This document shows, in pieces, positions 34,403 through 43,395 of a DNA stretch of 52,292 nt; position 1 is the stretch's first letter; each line of letters opens with the position of its first letter. Origin of the DNA: CAYJAY01 sp964370715 (GTDB lineage Bacteria > Bacillota > Clostridia > Oscillospirales > Ruminococcaceae); NCBI GenBank assembly GCA_964370715.1, contig CAYJKJ010000018.1:1-52292 (forward strand). The letters run 5' to 3'. The position numbers and the translations under genes were made by a program. A model generated the notes under the pieces. It did no database searches, was not told the DNA's origin, and saw nothing but the letters and a program-made list of their open reading frames with translations.

Positions 34403-35890
34403 ATGAGACAAGCCGGAATACTTATGCCGATCTCGTCACTTCCGACCAAATACGGAATAGGAACGGTCGGGAAAACCGCATATAAATTTGCGGAGTTTTT
34501 GAAAAAAACAGAACAAAGCTATTGGCAGGTTCTACCCGTTGGGCCTACAAGCTATGGCGATAGCCCTTATCAATCTTTTTCAGCATTTGCCGGAAATCCA
34601 TATTTTATAGATCTTGAAATGTTAATTTCTCAAAAACTTTTAACAGCAAAAGATTTAGCCCAATATGATTTCGGAAAAGATGAAACAAAGGTTGATTACG
34701 AAGCTCTTTATAACTGCCGTGAAAAAATCTTAAGAAAAGCTTTTATAAAAGGAAAAAACAATCCCGAGATAGCGGAGTTTTATGAAAAAAACAAAGGTTG
34801 GTTGTTTGATTATTCTTTATTTATGGCTCTTAAGAAACATTTTAATCAAAAAAGCTTTACCGAATGGGATCTAGATATTCGTCTTAGGGATAGCGGGGCT
34901 ATAGAAAGGTATTCCGAACTTCTAAAAGAAGATATCGAATTCAACATATTTGTTCAATATCTATTTTTCAGCCAATGGAAAGAATTTAAAGACTATGCTA
35001 ATTCTTTGGGGGTTAAGATTATCGGGGATATCCCTATCTATGTTGCGATGGATTCAGCCGACACCTGGGCAAACAGCGATTGCTTTTTGCTAGACGAGAA
35101 CAAGCACCCAATCGAAGTTGCCGGAGTTCCACCCGATTATTTTTCAAAAGACGGTCAACTTTGGGGAAATCCTTTGTATGATTGGGAGTATATAAAGACA
35201 ACAGGATATAAATGGTGGATCGACAGGATAGGGGCGGCAGGCGAGCTTTATGATGTTGTTAGGATAGACCATTTCAGAGGGTTCGACAGTTTCTTTGCAG
35301 TTCCGGCAGACGCTAAAACCGCCAAAGACGGTGTTTGGAGAAAAGGCCCCGGAATGGATTTAATCGGGGTTTTGAACAATTGGTTTAAAGATATATCGAT
35401 AATTGCGGAGGATCTTGGAATTTTAACCGAAAGCGTTAAACAGCTTTTGGAGGATTCGGGATATCCCGGAATGAAGGTTTTGCAGTTTGCGTTTGATAGC
35501 GAAGGGCAAAGCGAACATATGCCACATAATTTCCGCAGAAACTGCGTTGTGTATACCGGAACGCATGACAACAACACAACGAAAGCTTGGTTTTCCGAAG
35601 CCCCAAAACAAACGGTTGACAGAGCGGTTCGTTATTTCGGATTAAACGAAAAAGAAGGATTGACAAACGGAGTTATTCGAGGGGCGTTGTCCTCTCACGC
35701 CGAGCTTGCAATCATTCCTATGCAGGATTATCTTGATCTCGACGGAACGGCTCGCATGAACAAACCCTCGACGATAGGCGGAAACTGGATGTGGCGGATG
35801 ACCGATAAACAGTTGACACCAACGTTAGCAAAAAGAATTAAGATGCTAACCGAGATGTATGCTAGGAAACAAGAAAACGACGAGGGTTAA
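34403..35890 (+). CDS. malQ: 4-alpha-glucanotransferase
   Basis: 495 residues, a full-length GH77 enzyme. It starts RQAGILMPISSLPTKYGIGT, the normal N-terminus, and has WQVLPVGPT, DIPIYVAMDSADTW, the nucleophile in VRIDHFRGF, the acid/base Glu in IAEDLG, and the third acid in GTHDNNTTKAW. It disproportionates maltodextrins in glycogen or starch metabolism. TTGGAG lies shortly before the ATG. It is the last gene of the run, with a strong terminator behind it. Confidence 0.96.
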   Translation: MRQAGILMPISSLPTKYGIGTVGKTAYKFAEFLKKTEQSYWQVLPVGPTSYGDSPYQSFSAFAGNPYFIDLEMLISQKLLTAKDLAQYDFGKDETKVDYEALYNCREKILRKAFIKGKNNPEIAEFYEKNKGWLFDYSLFMALKKHFNQKSFTEWDLDIRLRDSGAIERYSELLKEDIEFNIFVQYLFFSQWKEFKDYANSLGVKIIGDIPIYVAMDSADTWANSDCFLLDENKHPIEVAGVPPDYFSKDGQLWGNPLYDWEYIKTTGYKWWIDRIGAAGELYDVVRIDHFRGFDSFFAVPADAKTAKDGVWRKGPGMDLIGVLNNWFKDISIIAEDLGILTESVKQLLEDSGYPGMKVLQFAFDSEGQSEHMPHNFRRNCVVYTGTHDNNTTKAWFSEAPKQTVDRAVRYFGLNEKEGLTNGVIRGALSSHAELAIIPMQDYLDLDGTARMNKPSTIGGNWMWRMTDKQLTPTLAKRIKMLTEMYARKQENDEG

Positions 35891-35926
35891 TCTAGCAAAA
35901 ACGTTATCTTGTGAAAATTAGGTTTT

Positions 35927-35987
35927 AAAAATGGCTTTTGAGCTGCCAATTTCGGTAACTCAAAAGCCGTTTTGTTAATATTTTTTT
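35927..35987 (+). terminator. Intrinsic terminator of the tmcAL-malQ unit
   Basis: The stem AAAAATGGCTTTTGAG / CTCAAAAGCCGTTTT continues inward through GCTGCCAA/TTCGGTAAC. A T run lies at 35981-35987. Confidence 0.88.
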
Positions 35988-35995
35988 AAGTTTTT

Positions 35996-36526
35996 CTATT
36001 TTCTAACATAGCCGTTAAAAACGTGTTTCGTTTCTTGAACCATTACAAACGCTTTTTCATCAAGCGAATGAACCAAAGCTTTAAGTTCTCTAAGATTTTT
36101 AGAAGGAATTTCAGCAAACAAAAGATATTTTTCATCACCAAAATCCGAACCGTTCACGTTAACAACGGTAACTGCAAAGCCGGCTTTTCTAATGTTTGCT
36201 ATAACATTATCATCTCGGTTACTTGTGACAATCTGTAGCGTAACGTTGGATTTAACAAAAAATTTCGAAATCTTTCCGCCGAAAAATGTCCCGAGCGAAA
36301 ATCCGGTAGCGTATGCAAAAGCAACGTAGACGCTACCCTCAGATTCATAGTTTAAAGCCTCTCGAACAACTAAAAACCAAATAATTCCTTCGGTGAAAGC
36401 TATACAGGCCGAATAAAGCGTTTTTTCCTTAATAGTTAGAACCATGCGAATAGTCGCAAGGCTAACGTCGAATATGCGACACAACATGATTTGGACGCAT
36501 AGAAATAAAACTTCCTGTGATATCAT
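35996..36526 (-). CDS. UPF0316 (DUF2179/DUF5698) membrane protein
   Basis: 176 residues. Three hydrophobic segments fill residues 1-90, including RIFDVSLATIRMVLTIKEKT and TGFSLGTFFGGKISKF. A soluble DUF2179-type alpha/beta domain of about 80 residues follows (LQIVTSNRDDNVIANIRKAG). This is the UPF0316 layout. The function is unknown. DUF2179 domains in related YitT proteins may bind a small ligand, but that is not proven. GGAG lies 13 bases upstream of the ATG, a long spacing. Confidence 0.85.
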   Translation of the reverse strand: MISQEVLFLCVQIMLCRIFDVSLATIRMVLTIKEKTLYSACIAFTEGIIWFLVVREALNYESEGSVYVAFAYATGFSLGTFFGGKISKFFVKSNVTLQIVTSNRDDNVIANIRKAGFAVTVVNVNGSDFGDEKYLLFAEIPSKNLRELKALVHSLDEKAFVMVQETKHVFNGYVRK

Positions 36527-36575
36527 GAAAAAACTAATGCTCCATTTTTATAAAATATTTAAAAAATATCTGAAA

Positions 36576-37760
36576 CTATTCGCTTGCGTAGTTGGTGAAA
36601 TAATTTTGTATCAAAACAACGGGGGTTCCTCTGTCGCCGCTTCCGCTTATGAGATCCGAAAGACTGCCTAAAAGATCGGTGTATCTTCTTGGGGTCGTTC
36701 CTTGCGCTAACATCTTTCCAAAAAGATTTTTGTCTTTTTCTTTGATCTTTTGTTTCATGGCTTCTCTTAGCTGTTCGCCTTCAAGGTCGGCCAACGCATT
36801 GTCCATAACATATTTAATCTTGATCTCGTTTGGTGTTCCCTCAAGGCGTTTTGTGTAGGATGGCGAAACAACAGGGTCTGCAAATTCCCAAATCCCACCA
36901 ACGGGATCTTTGAAGCAACCATCACCATATACCATGCATTCAACCTGTTTTCCGGTCACTCTGTTGAGTTCGGCAGAAAGTTTTTGGATAAATTCATCCG
37001 TCGCTCTCGGGAAAAGTTTAACCTTTTCTTCTGTTGCCTTGTTTGAACCCAAAAGCCCAAATCTTTCGTTGTATCCGCCGCCGTCTACGCTTTCGGTTAG
37101 TATGTTGTCGAGCCTATAGACTGTTGGATTTTTTGGGGAAGCTTTCAAAAACTTTTCGGTTCTGAAACGTGTGTGTATATCGCAAACCAAAACGTTGTCA
37201 ACAAAGTTTAATATATAACGTGGGTCGTTTGAAAAAACAACCTCGATGTTATCCCCAAGGCTTTTATAGAATTCGATATAGTCAACCCCTGTGAAATGAT
37301 GGATAGTTTCGTTTCCAAAGATATCTCGGAACTGTTTTTCTGTGAAACTATCGCTATAAGGGTTAACCCCTTTTTCGTCCATAAGTTCATAAGAAATAAG
37401 CGAGTTTCCGACTTCATCATGCGGAAAGCTAAGTTGAATATAGAGTTTCGGCGTTCCCATCGCAATTGCCTTTAAAAGAACAGAAAATCTGTTTCGGCTT
37501 AAAATCGGGAACACAATCCCTAAAGGTTGGTTGTTGAATTTGGTTTTGACATCGCTTGCAATCTGTTCGCAGGTTGCATAGTTGCCCTGTGTTATCCCAA
37601 CAACCGCTTCGGTAACAGCGACAATGTCACCGTCGTTAACGGAAAACCCCTCGTTCGACATAGCATCTGTCAGCGCAGTGCAAACGGTTGAAACAAGGTC
37701 GTCTCCTTGTTTGATAATAGGGGTGACAATTCCTCTGGCGGTAACTCCTGTATGACGCAT
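36576..37760 (-). CDS. CofE-like (coenzyme F420 gamma-glutamyl ligase) family protein
   Basis: 394 residues. The N-terminus TARGIVTPIIKQGDDLVSTV followed by DGDIVAVTEAVVGITQG matches the F420-0:gamma-glutamyl ligase fold. GIVFPILSRNRFSVLLKAIA and VYGDGCFKDPVGGIWEFADPV also fit the family form found in anaerobic Firmicutes. CofE adds glutamates to F420-0, but no other F420 gene is in the window and most such bacteria lack F420. It may therefore ligate an amino acid to a different acid. The C-terminal extension after about residue 290 is unassigned. It is a single-gene unit on the minus strand. Confidence 0.8.
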   Translation of the reverse strand: MRHTGVTARGIVTPIIKQGDDLVSTVCTALTDAMSNEGFSVNDGDIVAVTEAVVGITQGNYATCEQIASDVKTKFNNQPLGIVFPILSRNRFSVLLKAIAMGTPKLYIQLSFPHDEVGNSLISYELMDEKGVNPYSDSFTEKQFRDIFGNETIHHFTGVDYIEFYKSLGDNIEVVFSNDPRYILNFVDNVLVCDIHTRFRTEKFLKASPKNPTVYRLDNILTESVDGGGYNERFGLLGSNKATEEKVKLFPRATDEFIQKLSAELNRVTGKQVECMVYGDGCFKDPVGGIWEFADPVVSPSYTKRLEGTPNEIKIKYVMDNALADLEGEQLREAMKQKIKEKDKNLFGKMLAQGTTPRRYTDLLGSLSDLISGSGDRGTPVVLIQNYFTNYASE

Positions 37761-37933
37761 AATTTCAAATACCTTTCATTGATAACTAAATTTATTAGAA
37801 CACTTAACTAATGTATTATAATAGCCTTAACATTTAAAATCAATAGAAATTACAATTTTTTTCAAAGAAATACAATAATTCTTATAATTTTTATAAGTGC
37901 TGTTAATTAATTTATTTTGCTTAAATTTTTATG

Positions 37934-38383
37934 TTAGAAAAAAGAGGCAAGAGAAGCAACAACGTTGTTGCTAACCAACAGATAATAGACGATCGACACT
38001 ATTAAACAAACCAATATTCCAAACCCCAACATACAGCGAGCAAGCGTCTGTTTTGGCTTTTTAATCGAGTTGGAAAGCGACCATATGATAGCGAACACAA
38101 GGCCGATAATCGGAACTAGCATTACAACTATCGACAAAACAGCTTCAGAAAATGAAAGCTTTTGTTTCGGATCTGATTTCGCTTTGTTTGTTTTAGGAGC
38201 AGTTGTCTCGGCAACAGGTTGGCGAACGTCGGCTTGTTCTGCAGAAGGCGTTTCAACGGCGAAAGACATTGCCGGAACATTTATGTTTTCTTTTGAAATA
38301 CCGATATTGGAAACTGCTATTTTATCGCCTTTCTTAAATACAAATGTGCCGGAACTATTCTGTTGTTTTTGGTTCTCATCCAT
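37934..38383 (-). CDS. Small membrane protein, unknown function
   Basis: 149 residues from the ATG at 38383 (AAAGGTG upstream); the longer frame is rejected because its start has no ribosome binding site. The first 75 residues are hydrophilic, rich in Gln, Lys, Ala and Thr, and probably disordered. Two hydrophobic segments follow: LSIVVMLVPIIGLVFAIIW and, after a lysine-rich turn, LGFGILVCLIVSIVYYLLV. The layout resembles small DUF-type membrane proteins fused to a linker, but I recognise no family. Confidence 0.7.
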   Translation of the reverse strand: MDENQKQQNSSGTFVFKKGDKIAVSNIGISKENINVPAMSFAVETPSAEQADVRQPVAETTAPKTNKAKSDPKQKLSFSEAVLSIVVMLVPIIGLVFAIIWSLSNSIKKPKQTLARCMLGFGILVCLIVSIVYYLLVSNNVVASLASFF

Positions 38384-38610
38384 AACTGCAACACCTTTAA
38401 AATTAAATTTACTTCTCGTCTTTTCTCTAATAATAATTATACAGAAAAAAACAGAGCAAAACAACTAAAAACTAAAATTTAGGATATTTAAAGGATGTAG
38501 GTCTAGTAGCGATAGTGTGTAAAAACCCTCGAAAGTTGCTGAAAGAAAAAACTAAAACACAAATCCAAAAAAAATAACCCCTTAAATCCGCCCATATAAC
38601 AACATAAATC

Positions 38611-38639
38611 TTGAACAAAACGCTTTAATATGATAGTAT
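38611..38639 (+). promoter_or_regulatory. hisS operon promoter
   Basis: TTGAAC (38611-38616), a 17-base spacer, TAGTAT (38634-38639). It predicts a leader of nearly 90 bases before hisS. Confidence 0.6.
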
Positions 38640-38679
38640 AGTTAGGGGAGTTATCGTTTTAAAGTAGTATTATAAACGG

Positions 38680-38732
38680 GACCACGTCGCATTTTATGGA
38701 ATTTTGTGCAAAAAAGGAGCATGGTTATAAAG
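38680..38732 (+). promoter_or_regulatory. hisS leader element related to the 98-bp micropeptide unit
   Basis: 36 of 40 bases (from CATTTTATGG at 38690) match the end of the third unit before the S41 gene. This includes ATTTTGTGCAA then AAAGGAGCATGGT, which holds the ribosome binding site. Read in frame it gives FYGILCKKGAWL and a stop two bases before the hisS ATG. The open frame begins after a TAG at 38665 but has no ATG, and the only in-frame start is a TTG in the middle. The match may therefore be conserved as RNA rather than as peptide. Confidence 0.6.
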
Positions 38733-40022
38733 ATGGCAGAACTAACAAAAGCCCCTAGGGGAACGGTTGACACCCTTCCAAAGCAAAGCTATAAGCTTAA
38801 ATTTTTGGAGGAAAAACTTTTTGAAATATGCGAAAGATATGGTTATCGAGAGATAAGAGTTCCAACGTTTGAACACACCGAGCTCTTTTTGCGTGGCATT
38901 GGAGACACAACCGATATCGTTGGAAAAGAGATGTATACATTTCTCGATAAATCCGATAGATCGTTGACCCTTCGCCCCGAAGGAACGGCGGGAGTTGCTA
39001 GAGCATTTTTAGAACACGGAACCCTTAACGAAACTTTGCCGATAAGAGCATATTATAATATGTCTTGTTTCAGATATGAGAAACCCCAAGCCGGAAGGCT
39101 TCGGGAGTTCCACCAAATCGGTATCGAAACGTTTGGCGCTTCTCATCCCGACGCCGACTGCGAAACGATTGCGGTTGCAAACACAATTCTTAAAGAATTC
39201 GGATTAAAACACGTTAAACTAGAGATAAACAGCATCGGTTGTCCTAGCTGTCGCCCAAAATATCACGCAGCGCTAGAGCAATATTTTGAACAGCAAAAAC
39301 AAGACCTTTGCGCAACTTGCAACACAAGGCTCGAGCGAAACCCGTTGAGAATACTCGATTGCAAAAGCCCTGTTTGTGCCGACATTGCGAAAAACGCTCC
39401 GATAGGCCTTGATTATCTTTGCGGAGAATGTAGCGAACATTTCGAACAGCTTAAAACGCTTTTACAAAAAAGAAAGATAGATTTTTCGGTTAACCCTCGA
39501 ATTGTCAGAGGGCTGGACTACTACACAAAAACGGTGTTTGAGTTTATCCACAAAGGCGCCGGCGCTCAAGGAACGGTTTGTGGCGGCGGTCGATATGATG
39601 GATTAATCTCGATGCTTGGCGGAAACAGCACCCCCGGGATAGGTTTTGGCATGGGTATTGAACGCCTTTTATCGGTTATCGAAAGCGAACAAATCGAGAT
39701 TTTAGAACCTTTGGGATACGATGTTTTCATCTGTTTCTTAGGGGAACAAGCGCTCGAAAAGGCGAGAGAACTTTGTTTTTCCCTTATCGATAGCGGAATA
39801 TCGGCAGGATATGATATAAACAGGCGTGGGCTTAAAGCTCAGATGAAGTTTGCGGATAGATCGATGTCGCTCGCAACGCTTGTTATCGGGGAAGATGAAA
39901 TCAACAACAACAGCGCAACCCTTAAAACAATGGGGCAAACAAAAATTGAAAAACAAGTTTCGCTAACCGCCGAAAGCTTAAAGCTTGCTATACAACAGAT
40001 TAAACAAACTAATAATATATAA
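38733..40022 (+). CDS. hisS: Histidyl-tRNA synthetase
   Basis: 429 residues from the ATG at 38733, giving MAELTKAPRGTVDTLP; upstream in-frame starts lie inside the leader element. Class II motifs: TLRPEGTAGVARAF (motif 2 region), FHQIGIETFG, RGLDYYTKTVFEF and GGGRYDGLI (histidine-specific), and GIGFGMGIERLL (motif 3). The C-terminal anticodon domain is intact. It attaches His to tRNA-His. AAGGAG lies 13 bases before the ATG, an unusually long spacing shared with the S41 gene. No T-box is present. It forms an operon with aspS. Confidence 0.95.
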   Translation: MAELTKAPRGTVDTLPKQSYKLKFLEEKLFEICERYGYREIRVPTFEHTELFLRGIGDTTDIVGKEMYTFLDKSDRSLTLRPEGTAGVARAFLEHGTLNETLPIRAYYNMSCFRYEKPQAGRLREFHQIGIETFGASHPDADCETIAVANTILKEFGLKHVKLEINSIGCPSCRPKYHAALEQYFEQQKQDLCATCNTRLERNPLRILDCKSPVCADIAKNAPIGLDYLCGECSEHFEQLKTLLQKRKIDFSVNPRIVRGLDYYTKTVFEFIHKGAGAQGTVCGGGRYDGLISMLGGNSTPGIGFGMGIERLLSVIESEQIEILEPLGYDVFICFLGEQALEKARELCFSLIDSGISAGYDINRRGLKAQMKFADRSMSLATLVIGEDEINNNSATLKTMGQTKIEKQVSLTAESLKLAIQQIKQTNNI

Positions 40023-40036
40023 GAGGAACATTTATT

Positions 40037-41821
40037 ATGACAGAAACAATGGGACAACTACGCCGAACACACTATAGCATCGAAACTCTTGAATCTCCGC
40101 TTGGAAATGTTGTCACGGTTGCGGGGTTCATCGCAAAATCCAGGGATATCGGCAACCTAATCTTCGCTGATCTTCGTGATATCAAAGGCATTATTCAACT
40201 GGCGTTTGACGATTCGACCGATCGAGAGATTTTTGAAAAAGCAAAAAGCCTTAGGAGCGAAGCTGTTGTTATGGCGGGCGGAGTTATAAGGGAACGTTCA
40301 AGCAAAAACCCCAACCTTCCGACCGGCAACATCGAATTGTTTGTAACCGAGCTTAAAATACTAAGCTTTGCCAAAACAACGCCGTTTGAAATTCGTGATG
40401 AGATAAACGTTCGTGATGACCTTGCTTTGAAATATCGCTATCTTGATCTACGCCGCCCCGAGCTTTCAAAAAATATGCTAATGCGCCACAAAATCGTTAA
40501 ATGCGCAAGAGACTATTACGACAGCGAAAATTTCATCGAGATCGAAACCCCCATTCTTATACGTTCAACGCCGGAAGGTGCGAGAGACTATCTTGTTCCA
40601 TCTCGTGTTCAAAACGGAAAGTTCTATGCTCTTCCGCAATCTCCGCAACTCTATAAACAGCTGCTTATGCTTTCGGGGTTTGACCGATATATGCAGATCG
40701 CAAAATGTTTCCGAGATGAAGATTTAAGAGCCGATCGCCAACCCGAGTTTACCCAAATCGATGTCGAGATGTCGTTTTGTGATGTCGATGATATCATAGC
40801 GGTTAACGAAGGATTTCTAGTTAAAATTTTCCACGAAATCCTTGATGTTAAGATAAAAGCACCTTTTAAAAGAATTACATATAAACAAGCGATGGAGCGT
40901 TTTGGTTCCGACAAACCCGACACACGTTTTGGCCTTGAGCTTAAAGATCTTTCGGCAATAGTTGAAAACTCAGAGTTTGCGGTTTTCAAAAACACATTAG
41001 CCGCCGGCGGAACGGTTAGAGGAATCAACGCAAAAGGCCTTGCCGATAAACTAACAAGAAAAGAGATCGACAGTTTAACGGAACACGTTAAAACTTACCG
41101 TGCTAAAGGGTTGGCTTTTGCAAAACTTTCGGGAGGAACCGCTTCGGGAAGCTATGAGAAATTCTTGTCGGAACAAGAGATTAGCGGAATTAGAACGGCG
41201 CTTGATGCTCAAGACGGGGATGTTTTGTTTATCGTTGCCGACAAAGAAAGCATCGTTTTTGATGCGCTTGGAGCATTAAGGCTTGAAGTTGCAAAAAGAT
41301 ATGGTTTAATCGAAAAAGACACATTTGATCTTCTTTGGGTTACCGATTTCCCGCTTTTCGAATATGACGACGAAGAAGACAGATTTTATGCAAAACATCA
41401 TCCGTTCACCGCTCCTGCCGACAGTGATGTTGAAAAGCTTGAAACTGACAGGCTAAACTGCACAGCGAAAGCTTATGACATTATCTTAAACGGAAACGAG
41501 ATCGGCGGAGGGTCGATTAGGATCAACAATCCCGACATTCAGCGCACAATGTTTAGCGCACTAGGATTTACCGACGAACAAGCCGAAGCACAGTTTGGGT
41601 TCTTGATGGAGGCATACACCTATGGTGCGCCGCCACATGGAGGAATTGCGTTTGGCCTTGACAGGTTGGTTATGTTGCTTCTAGGCAAAGAGAGCATAAG
41701 AGACGTTATAGCGTTCCCGAAAGTTCAAAACGGAGGGGAACTTATGACAGGTTGCCCCGACATAGTTTCAGAAAAACAGCTCGAAGAGCTTGCTATAAAA
41801 CTAACCCCAGAGCAAAACTAA
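40037..41821 (+). CDS. aspS: Aspartyl-tRNA synthetase
   Basis: 594 residues, bacterial type with the inserted GAD domain (about 290-420). Motif 2 reads CFRDEDLRADRQPEFTQID and motif 3 GIAFGLDRLVMLL. The N-terminal OB domain includes GNLIFADLRDIKGIIQLAF. It charges tRNA-Asp, and in many Firmicutes tRNA-Asn as well; the gatCAB genes are not in the window. AGAGGAAC lies before the ATG, 14 bases after hisS. Confidence 0.96.
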   Translation: MTETMGQLRRTHYSIETLESPLGNVVTVAGFIAKSRDIGNLIFADLRDIKGIIQLAFDDSTDREIFEKAKSLRSEAVVMAGGVIRERSSKNPNLPTGNIELFVTELKILSFAKTTPFEIRDEINVRDDLALKYRYLDLRRPELSKNMLMRHKIVKCARDYYDSENFIEIETPILIRSTPEGARDYLVPSRVQNGKFYALPQSPQLYKQLLMLSGFDRYMQIAKCFRDEDLRADRQPEFTQIDVEMSFCDVDDIIAVNEGFLVKIFHEILDVKIKAPFKRITYKQAMERFGSDKPDTRFGLELKDLSAIVENSEFAVFKNTLAAGGTVRGINAKGLADKLTRKEIDSLTEHVKTYRAKGLAFAKLSGGTASGSYEKFLSEQEISGIRTALDAQDGDVLFIVADKESIVFDALGALRLEVAKRYGLIEKDTFDLLWVTDFPLFEYDDEEDRFYAKHHPFTAPADSDVEKLETDRLNCTAKAYDIILNGNEIGGGSIRINNPDIQRTMFSALGFTDEQAEAQFGFLMEAYTYGAPPHGGIAFGLDRLVMLLLGKESIRDVIAFPKVQNGGELMTGCPDIVSEKQLEELAIKLTPEQN

Positions 41822-41843
41822 AGATTTAAGGAGGATTTATATT

Positions 41844-43052
41844 ATGGTTGATTGGCTACAAAGAAGTTGGGTTGAAATCTCTCTTGACAACATAGCTTCA
41901 AACGTTGCGGCAGTTAAAGAAAAACTTTCCGAAAATGTTGAGCTTTCGGCTGTCGTTAAATCAGACGCCTATGGACATGGAGCCAAAAATGTTTCAAGGG
42001 AGATGGACGAAGCCGGCGTTGACCGATTTTGCGTTTCAAACTTTAATGAAGCTCTTGTTCTAAGGGATAGCGGAATTAAAAAACCGATTATAATTTTGGG
42101 CTACACTCCGCCGGAATATGCAGAATGGCTTTCTAAACTTAATGTTATCCAAACGGTTGTAGACAAAGAACACGCCATGAATATTTCGGAAGCCGCCGCA
42201 AAAGCAAAAGTTATCGTTGATGTTCATATCAAGCTTGACACGGGAATGGGTCGCCTTGGAATGAACGCTCGAAACCTTGAAAGCACCTGCCGAGAGATTG
42301 TCGATATTGCATCGATGCGAAATCTTTATGCTTGCGGATTATACACACATTTTGCTGTTGCCGATAATCTCAAAGATTTCGGAAAGAGCTACACCGAAGC
42401 GCAACGAAAGCTTTTTGTTTCGATTGCTGGAAGATTAGCGCAACTGGGCGAGAGGTTCAACACTCTTCATTGCTCCAACAGCGCCGGTCTGCTTTTCTAT
42501 CCCGAATTCAATCACAACATGGTTAGAGCCGGCATAGCTTTATATGGTGTTTCGCCGACCGGTGTCCCGCTTTCCGATATCGAGCTTAAACCCGTCATGT
42601 CGTTAAAATCAACCGTTTCGATGGTTAAACCGCTTAGAGTTGGCGAATCGGTGAGCTATGGTTGCACCTACACTGCGCAAAAAGAGATAACGGTTGCAGT
42701 CGTCGGAATTGGATATGCCGACGGTGTGCCAAGGGTGTTGAGCAACAAAGGCTATTGCTACATCAACGACACAAAGGTTCCAATCGTCGGAACTATCTGC
42801 ATGGATATGCTTATGATCGATGTTAGCCAGGTTGAAGGCGGAGTTAAAACGGGGGATATCGTAACATTTTTCGGGGATGATTGCCCGATAACTGTTGAGG
42901 CTGTTGCCAAACAATGCGGAACGATTGGTTATGAAATTCTTTGTTCGATTTCGAGAAGAGTTCCAAGGGTTTATAAAAAAGGCGGAGAGACTGTCGAGAT
43001 AATCGATTACACTCTTCCGAGAAAACCAACCGAAAAATTTAAACTGAAATAG
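41844..43052 (+). CDS. alr: Alanine racemase
   Basis: 402 residues. The PLP lysine is in VVKSDAYGHGA near residue 39, and the second catalytic residue, Tyr, lies in SVSYGCTYTAQ. IKLDTGMGRLG, HCSNSAG and GTICMDMLMIDV are family landmarks. It makes D-alanine for peptidoglycan. AAGGAGG before the ATG is strong. The gene follows aspS by 22 bases and ends the operon with a terminator behind it. By sequence alone it could also be a serine racemase of the VanT type, but it has no membrane domain. Confidence 0.94.
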   Translation: MVDWLQRSWVEISLDNIASNVAAVKEKLSENVELSAVVKSDAYGHGAKNVSREMDEAGVDRFCVSNFNEALVLRDSGIKKPIIILGYTPPEYAEWLSKLNVIQTVVDKEHAMNISEAAAKAKVIVDVHIKLDTGMGRLGMNARNLESTCREIVDIASMRNLYACGLYTHFAVADNLKDFGKSYTEAQRKLFVSIAGRLAQLGERFNTLHCSNSAGLLFYPEFNHNMVRAGIALYGVSPTGVPLSDIELKPVMSLKSTVSMVKPLRVGESVSYGCTYTAQKEITVAVVGIGYADGVPRVLSNKGYCYINDTKVPIVGTICMDMLMIDVSQVEGGVKTGDIVTFFGDDCPITVEAVAKQCGTIGYEILCSISRRVPRVYKKGGETVEIIDYTLPRKPTEKFKLK

Positions 43053-43079
43053 ATATTCCAACTTTGGTTGAATGTTTAT

Positions 43080-43138
43080 AGCCGGAGCATATTTTGTGTT
43101 TGTTATTCAACATCTGCAAAATATGCTCGGCTTTTTTA
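43080..43138 (+). terminator. Intrinsic terminator of hisS-aspS-alr
   Basis: The stem AGCCGGAGCATATTTTG / CAAAATATGCTCGGCT has one bulged base, and TTTTTT follows. Confidence 0.9.
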
Positions 43139-43182
43139 TATTTTTACGAGCTGTTCTTCACACCTCGTGATTTGAGCCTTAA

Positions 43183-43351
43183 CAAATGGGCTAACCAAAA
43201 AGGCTAACCTCGAACGTCTTCAAGGTTAACCTTTGTTAATTGTGTTGTTCCCTTAACCGATTTCCCGTCGCTTAGCTTTCACGATGGGATATATGGTTGG
43301 GGTTTTTGTTTTTCCTAGCATCTTAAAGGTTGTTGCCTTTAAGATGCTAGG
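43183..43351. other. Intergenic hairpin cluster between alr and the vWA gene
   Basis: No gene is seen from 43139 to 43395. Three foldable segments are present. TTAACAAATGGGCTAACC pairs with GGTTAACCTTTGTTAA (43183-43240) around an inner AGG-TAACCT palindrome. CCCGTCG/CGATGGG occurs at about 43264-43287. A perfect 16-bp stem CCTAGCATCTTAAAGG / CCTTTAAGATGCTAGG (43314-43351) has a TTGTTG loop and TTTCTTTATTT after it on the plus strand. The last resembles a terminator on the plus strand, although the alr unit has already ended. It could also protect the 3' end of the minus-strand vWA transcript. Confidence 0.5.
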
Positions 43352-43395
43352 TTTCTTTATTTATAGGTTGTCTATTATTGTGCTGTTCACAATTC

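Noticed and set aside
38640..38732. T-box or other amino-acid riboswitch before hisS
   Set aside because: No AGAGAG, no GGTGG-ACCGCG box and no terminator are present in the leader.
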